Shown one piece after another: positions 57,789-64,000 of a DNA stretch of 64,000 nt. The translations under genes and the position numbers were made by a program. Positions within the stretch are counted from its first letter, which is position 1. Each line of letters starts with the position of its first letter. The stretch comes from Stenotrophomonas acidaminiphila (GTDB taxonomy: Bacteria; Pseudomonadota; Gammaproteobacteria; Xanthomonadales; Xanthomonadaceae), in contig CP019797.1 in NCBI GenBank assembly GCA_002951995.1, positions 666,501 through 730,500 of the forward strand, given 5' to 3'. The notes beneath the pieces were generated by a model. That model made no database searches. It saw only the letters and a list, made by a program, of their open reading frames with translations, and was not told where the DNA came from.

Positions 57789-59474
57789 TTAGAAAGTGGT
57801 GCTGATGCGTGCCCAGTACTGGGTGCTGTGTCCATCGGCGGCGCGGTAGCTGCCCGTAGGGCGGGCGCCGCTCACTTCCAGCCGCAGTTCCGGCTTCCAG
57901 GGCAGCCGCAGGCCGATCGCGACACCGGCGCCTTCCAGCGTCGTGGGCTGGAAGCCGATGCGGCGGTTGTCGGCTGCCGGGGAGGTGCGGCCCCAGTCGT
58001 AGAACAGGTTCAGTTCGACCAGGTCGCCCCAGCGACGGCCATTGAACGGCGAGGGCGTGTCGGCAAAGCCCGGCGCGCTGACCTGGTACTCGAAGGTCGC
58101 CTGCACGCCACGGTCACCCAGTGCCGTGGACAGCGGATAGGCGCGCACGCTGGTCGGTCCGCCGACGCTGAACTGCTCCACCGGGGTCAGCGCATCATCG
58201 CTGAACTGGGCGTTGCCGCGCAGCAGCAGGCGCTGGTTGCCGGGCAGGGCCTGCAGGCGCGCCAGCGCCAGCCGGCTCACCCAGAAGTAGGAGTCGTGCG
58301 CGGCATACAGCCAGTTGAAGGCCGGGGAACCATCCTTGACGGATTTGCGCACCGACAGCTGCGCCAGGTTCATGCCACGCCAGCGGCGGTCCGTATGGCG
58401 CAGGCTCATTCCGGCCTCGACCACGTCGAAGGTGTGGCGCGAGAGTTCGATGTCCAGGCCCTCGAGCCTGGATTCCTCATGGACCCAGCGCGCCGACGCC
58501 TGGACCTGCAGGTCCGGGCGCTGGATGAACTTCCAGTCGCTGCCCGCGTAGAAGAGCGTGGTCGGGCCCTTGATGCCGATGGCGGCGAACGGCCCGGAGT
58601 TGAGCTCGATCTCGCTACGGCTGGCGCCGGCAATGGCGCTCAGCCCATCGACCGTTGCCAGCGGAGCGCTCAGGGACAGCGCCGCCTGCCAGCTGTTGGC
58701 CGGGTCCAGCCCGTAGCCGACGCTTGCGGCGAGCACGTCGCCCAGGCCCAGTGCATTGAACGCGCTCACGCCCAGCTCGGCGCGGTACTGGCCGGTGCTG
58801 TCGGTGCCGTGGTTGCTCAGGCCGGCGGTGATTTCATAGGGGCGTTCACTGTCGCGGGCGACCAGGATGATGTCGGTCTCGCCTTCGTTCTGGCCCGGCT
58901 GCAGCACCGAGGTGACCGACACCCCGGGCAGGTCGCGTGCGTAGAGAAGGGCGCGTTCCAGCTCCGCCTGGCGCAGCGGGCGGCCGATCAGGCCCAGGCT
59001 GCTGGCGCTGAGCTGGTCGTCGCGATAGCGCCGGCTGCCCTGTACCAGCACCCGCCCGACCCGGCCTTCCATCACCTTCAGCGTCAGTGTCTGGCTGTCA
59101 TCGATCTGCTGCGGCGGCACGTAGGCCACCGAAACCAGGAAGCCGGCCTCACGGTAGGCCTGGGTGATGCGCGCGGTGATCTGTTTGATCTGCTCGAAGG
59201 TCAGCGCTGCCGGCAGCGTGGGGCTGATGTCGCGCAGGGCCTGGTTGGCGACGGCATCGATCGCCGCGCGGCTGATGCCGCTGTCCGGGTGCTCGCCGAC
59301 GCCTTCGACCGCGATGCGGGCGATATGCACGGTGGCAGGCGCCGTGGTGGGCGCGGCATCCTGCGCCCATGCGCAGGGGCTGAGGACGCACGCCAGCGCG
59401 GCGGCCAGTACGGCGCAACGCAGTGGGTGGATACGGGGGACGCGAATCGGGGTGTTGCTGCCATTGAGAGGCAT
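57789..59474 (-). CDS. Two-partner secretion outer-membrane transporter (FhaC/ShlB family, TpsB)
   Basis: An Omp85-type transporter of 561 residues that exports the adjacent adhesin. Signal peptide (CAVLAAALACVLSPCAWAQ), two POTRA domains (VHIARIAVEGVGEHPDSG; AYREAGFLVSVAYVPPQQI; LKVMEGRVGRVLVQG), then a 16-strand barrel with EQFSVGGPTSVRAYP, the loop 6 region with the VRAYP (VRGY-like) motif, and a C-terminal Phe (WARISTTF). The ATG at 59474 precedes the signal peptide. The gene is upstream of the adhesin and in one operon with it (12-bp gap). Confidence 0.93.
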   Translation of the reverse strand: MPLNGSNTPIRVPRIHPLRCAVLAAALACVLSPCAWAQDAAPTTAPATVHIARIAVEGVGEHPDSGISRAAIDAVANQALRDISPTLPAALTFEQIKQITARITQAYREAGFLVSVAYVPPQQIDDSQTLTLKVMEGRVGRVLVQGSRRYRDDQLSASSLGLIGRPLRQAELERALLYARDLPGVSVTSVLQPGQNEGETDIILVARDSERPYEITAGLSNHGTDSTGQYRAELGVSAFNALGLGDVLAASVGYGLDPANSWQAALSLSAPLATVDGLSAIAGASRSEIELNSGPFAAIGIKGPTTLFYAGSDWKFIQRPDLQVQASARWVHEESRLEGLDIELSRHTFDVVEAGMSLRHTDRRWRGMNLAQLSVRKSVKDGSPAFNWLYAAHDSYFWVSRLALARLQALPGNQRLLLRGNAQFSDDALTPVEQFSVGGPTSVRAYPLSTALGDRGVQATFEYQVSAPGFADTPSPFNGRRWGDLVELNLFYDWGRTSPAADNRRIGFQPTTLEGAGVAIGLRLPWKPELRLEVSGARPTGSYRAADGHSTQYWARISTTF

Positions 59475-59592
59475 CAGCGTGGTATCCGTCAGTGGTTTTG
59501 AGAGCGCTTGCCTGGGAACGCGACCGGCTTACTTTCTAACCGGGAAAAGTGCCCCGATGGCATCACCCGATTTGCAGGTGGGCGGGATCATA

Positions 59593-59608
59593 TGTGACCC
59601 CTATCGCA
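59593..59608. promoter_or_regulatory. CRP/Clp-like binding site upstream of the adhesin operon
   Basis: TGTGACCCCTATCGCA, which matches TGTGA-N6-TCRCA, the recognition pattern of CRP and the xanthomonad Clp protein. It lies 119 bp before the tpsB start. Clp is c-di-GMP responsive in Xanthomonas, so adhesin expression might follow the biofilm switch. Confidence 0.5.
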
Positions 59609-60111
59609 ATTTGAATTACCCGCTTCGCGGCAGGGTCGGGACCGGCCCTGAAAACGGCCAGCGTCCGCGGTCCATGCGGCCGCAGGGCCCGTCGCCCGGG
59701 GGCCATCGGACCCGCCCTGCAGGTGTCATTGCGGGCGCGGAACTCCACGGGGCATTGCCGCCCCCGGGAGCGGCCCGGGGTACCCGGGCGTTGCGTCCCC
59801 GGCGATGCGGAGGGAGCGCCCGGGGCCGCTCGTTCACGCCGGCACCGGCGCGCGGCCCGGCGTGGATCGGGCACTGCGGACCAGCGCATCCGGCGGCCGC
59901 AGCGATGGCCGGATGCGCCGCCCATCGCTGCGGCTGCACCCCATGTGTTTGCGCGCTGGCGCCTGCCGTCCGCGTCCGCGCCCTCCGGGTGCCAGGAGCG
60001 GCATTGGTCCTGCTCCGTGCCGCCCGCTGGACCCGCTCCGCAGGTCAGCCCCGGGCCAGGCCGGGCCGCACGCGTGCGCAGCAGCGCTGACAGCCGGGCC
60101 TTCGTCCAATA

Positions 60112-60126
60112 TACTGTCCCCCAGTA
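60112..60126. promoter_or_regulatory. Putative FrmR operator
   Basis: TACTGTCCCCCAGTA: inverted TACTG/CAGTA arms around a C tract, the design of RcnR/FrmR-family operators. It lies 19 bp before the frmR GTG and overlaps a TATACT that could be the -10 box, so binding would repress its own operon. Confidence 0.75.
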
Positions 60127-60144
60127 CAGGATAGGAGCCCGCGC

Positions 60145-60420
60145 GTGCCGCATTCACCCGAGGAAAAGAAAAAGGTCCTGGCGCGGGTGCGGCGGATCCG
60201 CGGGCAATGCGATGCGCTGGAGCGCGCGCTGCAGGCCGGAGCCGACTGCGGGCCGGTGCTGCAGCAGATCGCGGCCATCCGCGGTGCCGTCAACGGGCTG
60301 ATGTCCGAAGTGATGGAAGCGCACCTGCGCGAGGAATTCGGCCAGCCGGCGCAGTCGGACGCGCAACGCGCCGCGCGCGTGGCCGAGATGTCCGGCCTGA
60401 TCCGTTCCTACCTCAAGTAG
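60145..60420 (+). CDS. frmR: Formaldehyde-responsive repressor FrmR
   Basis: A 91-residue all-helical regulator of the CsoR/RcnR/FrmR family. MPHSPEEKKKVLARVRRIRGQCDALERAL is the family N-terminus, with the invariant Cys36-like residue in RGQCDAL that reacts with formaldehyde; the N-terminal Pro-His also fits the FrmR type, and NGLMSEVMEAHLREEF follows. GTG start with AGGAG 7 bases upstream. First gene of the frmRAB-like operon with an operator overlapping its promoter. Confidence 0.92.
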   Translation: MPHSPEEKKKVLARVRRIRGQCDALERALQAGADCGPVLQQIAAIRGAVNGLMSEVMEAHLREEFGQPAQSDAQRAARVAEMSGLIRSYLK

Positions 60421-61665
<1,245 letters not shown>

Positions 61666-61716
61666 CGGGCGGCCGGGGCACGCCCCGGCCATGCCTCCGC
61701 GCGACTGGAGAGAACC

Positions 61717-62547
61717 ATGCAACGAATCGAACACCGCGCCTGCTTCGGCGGCTGGCAGGACGTGTACCGGCACCGCTCCCAGGTGCTGGGCTGCGACATG
61801 ACGCTGGGCGTCTACCTGCCGCCGCAGGCGCAGGACGGGGCCCGGCTGCCGGTGCTGTACTGGCTGTCCGGGCTGACCTGCACCGAGCAGAACTTCATCA
61901 CCAAGGCCGGCGCGCAGCGCTACGCCGCCGAGCACGGCATCATCCTGGTGGCGCCCGACACCAGCCCGCGCGGCGACGACGTTGCCGATGCCGAAGGCTA
62001 CGACCTGGGCAAGGGCGCGGGGTTCTACCTCAATGCCACGCAGCCGCCGTGGGCGCCGCACTACCGCATGTACGACTACGTCGTCAGCGAGCTGCCGGCG
62101 CTGGTCCAGGCGCAGTTTCCGGCCAGCGATGCGCGCGCGATCAGCGGCCATTCGATGGGCGGGCACGGTGCGCTGGTGATCGCGCTGCGCAACCCGGGGC
62201 GCTACCGCAGCGTGTCGGCGTTCGCGCCGATCGTGGCGCCGTCGCAGGTGCCGTGGGGCGAGAAGGCGTTTGCCGCCTATCTCGGCCAGGACCGCGATGC
62301 GTGGCGGCAGTACGACGCCACCGCGCTGGTGGCCGGGGCCGCGGAGCGGCTGCCGCTGCTGGTGGACCAGGGCGGCGCCGACGAGTTCCTCGAGCCGCAG
62401 CTGCGCCCGCAGCTGCTGGCCGATGCCTGCGCGGCCGCCGGCCATCCGCTGCAGCTGCGGATGCAGCCCGGTTACGACCACAGCTACTACTTCATCGCCA
62501 GCTTCATCGGCGAGCACATCGCCCATCACGCCCGCGCGCTGGCCTGA
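61717..62547 (+). CDS. fghA: S-formylglutathione hydrolase
   Basis: Hydrolyses S-formylglutathione to formate and glutathione, the last step of formaldehyde detoxification. 276-residue alpha/beta hydrolase of the esterase D family: [18 protein letters not shown], the nucleophile in [22 protein letters not shown], an acid near [10 protein letters not shown], and the catalytic His in GYDHSYYF. It starts 51 bp after frmA and the ATG has GGAG upstream. E. coli names this frmB. Confidence 0.95.
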   Translation: MQRIEHRACFGGWQDVYRHRSQVLGCDMTLGVYLPPQAQDGARLPVLYWLSGLTCTEQNFITKAGAQRYAAEHGIILVAPDTSPRGDDVADAEGYDLGKGAGFYLNATQPPWAPHYRMYDYVVSELPALVQAQFPASDARAISGHSMGGHGALVIALRNPGRYRSVSAFAPIVAPSQVPWGEKAFAAYLGQDRDAWRQYDATALVAGAAERLPLLVDQGGADEFLEPQLRPQLLADACAAAGHPLQLRMQPGYDHSYYFIASFIGEHIAHHARALA

Positions 62548-63116
62548 GCGGCCGCGGGAGCGGGGCGTCGGTGTGGTCGCGGCAGTCCGCTGCGGCCGCA
62601 TCGCGCCGCGGCGGAATCCCCGCTGCGGCGCCTGATCCGCGGCTTCCGGGCTGTCCCTGGCTGTGGCCGCGGCGCGATTCGCCGCATTCCCCGCCTGCCC
62701 ATCGCCGCCGTCGCTGTCGCAGGCGGAGCCGTGGACGAGGTTGCAGTGGCCGCAGGCAGTCGCGGCAACAGCTGCCGGAGCAGGTGCGGGACGCATGTGA
62801 CGGCCGCCAGCGCGACCCAGCGGCCACGTATTCCTGCGCGGTGCCTGCGGACGACGTAGCCGCAGCGACCGGGCCTGCGGGAGCGGTTGGCCGGTGATGC
62901 GCGACCGTTGCGCCGCCCGTGCCCTGTGGGCGCGTGCGTGGGCCCCGGGTACCGGCGCGGCCGGTTCGTTCGTCCGGCAGCGCTGCCAGCTGCGGGGCGA
63001 GGACCGCGCGCCTGTGCGTCCGCCGCCGGCCGCTCCGTGCGTGTCTGCGCCGACGTTCCTGTCGGCCTGGCGGGATGCGGCCGGGTCAGGCGCCGCGGTG
63101 GCCGTGATGGCCGCGA
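62548..63116. other. Intergenic stretch with no supported gene
   Basis: 569 GC-rich bases between convergent genes. It includes motifs such as CTGCGGGAGCGG that resemble degenerate interspersed repeats of xanthomonads, but I cannot define units. Overlapping frames in all phases have atypical composition (Arg, Pro, Cys) and no ribosome site. Confidence 0.45.
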
Positions 63117-63803
63117 TCACGGTGCTGTCTCGTCCACCACGAAGTCGGTGTAGGCGTAGCGCGCATCGCGCAGCACGGTATCGCCCTGCCGCAACTGCAG
63201 CGGCGCGGCGAACATCGGGCCGGCGCTGACGCAGGTGTGGAACTCGCCGTTCTCGCCGCAGGCGTCGATGGCGTCCGGCAGCGCGTCGAGCAGGGCGTGG
63301 TCGAAGTCACGGCCGGCGAAGGCGGCGTCCAGTACCCGGGTATCCACGCAGCACAACTGCGCGCGCAGGCCGCCGTCGATCATCTGCCGCGCCAGGGTGG
63401 CGGTATCGCGCCCGAACAGCGGGAACAGGCAGTCCCAGTCCAGCGCGGCGTACTGCTGCTGGCGCCAGTGGCGGATGTCCTCCAGCAGCAGGTCGCCGAA
63501 GGCCAGGGTACGCAGTGCCGGCCAGCGCAGGCGGGCGGCTTCAAGCGCCTGGCCCATGCGCTGCAGGTAGCCGGCATTGTCGCAGTCCTGCGCGATCCAG
63601 GCGCGCAGCAGCGGCAGGCCGGCGGCGTGCGCCTGCTGTCGCAGCACTTCCTCGCGTATGCCCTGCATCGACGCGCGCTCATAGCCCTCGGTGAGGGTGC
63701 TCAGCAGGGCGACTACTTCGATGTCCGGGCGCTGGCGCAGGGCGTGCAGCGCCCAGGCGGCATCCTTGCCGCCGCTCCAGGAAAGCAGGACCGGGGTGGC
63801 CAC
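63117..63803 (-). CDS. PP-loop ATPase, diphthine-ammonia-ligase-like (DUF71)
   Basis: A 228-residue adenine nucleotide alpha-hydrolase-fold protein. PP-loop LLSWSGGKDAAWAL near the start, then ALLSTLTEGYERASMQGIREEVL, FGDLLLEDIRHWRQQQ, and the family motif GENGEFHTCVSAGPMF. The archaeal/eukaryotic relative amidates diphthine, a modification bacteria lack, so its substrate here is unknown. GTG start at 63803; it abuts the upstream gene with no gap, so they are in one operon. Confidence 0.88.
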   Translation of the reverse strand: MATPVLLSWSGGKDAAWALHALRQRPDIEVVALLSTLTEGYERASMQGIREEVLRQQAHAAGLPLLRAWIAQDCDNAGYLQRMGQALEAARLRWPALRTLAFGDLLLEDIRHWRQQQYAALDWDCLFPLFGRDTATLARQMIDGGLRAQLCCVDTRVLDAAFAGRDFDHALLDALPDAIDACGENGEFHTCVSAGPMFAAPLQLRQGDTVLRDARYAYTDFVVDETAP

Positions 63804-64000
63804 TCAGCGTACGTCGCGCAGTTCCCAGTGGCTGCCCGCCAGCCAGCGCAGGCGCTGCTTGAGCACGTCGCCGGGAATGCGGGTAATGGCGACCAGGTCG
63901 ATGCGCAGGTCCGATTGCCTGCCGCTGACCGTCGCCTCGGGATCGGTCACGCCCCAGCTCGGGTCGACGTCGTCGGGATCCTCCTGGGTGGCGCGCCAGC
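63804..64000 (-). CDS. C-terminal part of an unknown protein (cut by window end)
   Basis: The last 65 residues of a minus-strand frame, ending in LRWLAGSHWELRDVR. It has an acidic stretch (EDPDDVDPSWGVTDPEA) and SDLRIDLVAITRIPGDVLKQRL. No family recognised. Its stop is directly followed by the GTG of the PP-loop gene, which supports a real coupled gene. Confidence 0.6.
   Translation of the reverse strand, partial: WRATQEDPDDVDPSWGVTDPEATVSGRQSDLRIDLVAITRIPGDVLKQRLRWLAGSHWELRDVR

Larger units (their letters stand above)
59475..60144. other. Regulatory intergenic region between tpsB and frmR
   Basis: 670 bp without a supported gene. An AT-rich patch at about 59510-59630 upstream of tpsB holds a CRP/Clp-like site; the middle is GC-rich with no clear structure; the frmR operator and ribosome site lie at the right end. 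It must contain two divergent promoters. Confidence 0.6.

Noticed and set aside
62548..63116. Frames of 60-120 codons downstream of fghA
   Set aside because: No recognisable motif or ribosome site; composition of non-coding GC-rich DNA.

Overview
The window is chromosomal DNA from a very GC-rich gammaproteobacterium, most likely a member of the Xanthomonadaceae/Lysobacteraceae (Stenotrophomonas, Pseudoxanthomonas, Luteimonas or Lysobacter type). The main reason is a Xanthomonas-style N-acetylglucosamine (GlcNAc) utilisation locus: TonB receptors, NagK of the glucokinase family, a NagP-type MFS carrier, a LacI-type NagQ, NagB-II of the SIS family, NagA and NagX. Pteridine reductase, MidA, cytochrome c4 with paired DsbA-like proteins, EngB and a two-partner adhesin fit the same group. 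I see no tRNA, rRNA, CRISPR array, insertion sequence or prophage.

Layout: 30-2590, a secreted protein of unknown function, 6-phosphogluconate dehydrogenase and a BON-domain protein. 2784-6567, a three-gene signalling cassette (membrane histidine kinase, CheY-like regulator, hybrid REC-kinase-REC). 6744-10475, folK, pteridine reductase, midA, a VanZ-like protein and a cupin. 10542-34005, the amino-sugar locus. 34125-46943, housekeeping and envelope genes (S41-like peptidase, cca, slt, exbD/tolR, EamA exporter, EEP nuclease, two DsbA-like proteins, cytochrome c4, engB, metallo-beta-lactamase-fold protein, AraC regulator, VIT1 transporter). 47285-49353, glutamate-cysteine ligase and a glutathione transferase. 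49507-50749, two small proteins. 51032-59474, a two-partner secretion pair (adhesin plus FhaC/ShlB transporter). 60145-62547, glutathione-dependent formaldehyde detoxification (frmR, frmA, fghA). 63117 to the end, a PP-loop hydrolase and a partial gene.

The amino-sugar locus reads as one system. Three GH20 hexosaminidases and a NamZ-like exo-N-acetylmuramidase would release GlcNAc (and perhaps MurNAc) outside the cytoplasm. Two TonB receptors would carry oligomers over the outer membrane and NagP would move GlcNAc into the cytoplasm. Two NagK paralogues phosphorylate it, and NagA then NagB-II convert it to fructose-6-phosphate. Three copies of a TGACAACG(A/T)TGT palindrome lie 58-68 bp before nagP and before each nagK and are the likely NagQ operators. 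Two parallel modules (operator, nagK, TonB receptor, terminator hairpin, GH20) share this layout, and their nagK genes share a 770-bp tract of about 99 percent identity.

Caution on sequence quality: at least eight genes are interrupted, or in one case fused, by what looks like a single missing base, nearly always in a C or G run. This pattern suggests uncorrected homopolymer errors rather than eight independent mutations. Genes marked as pseudogenes here are probably intact in the living cell.
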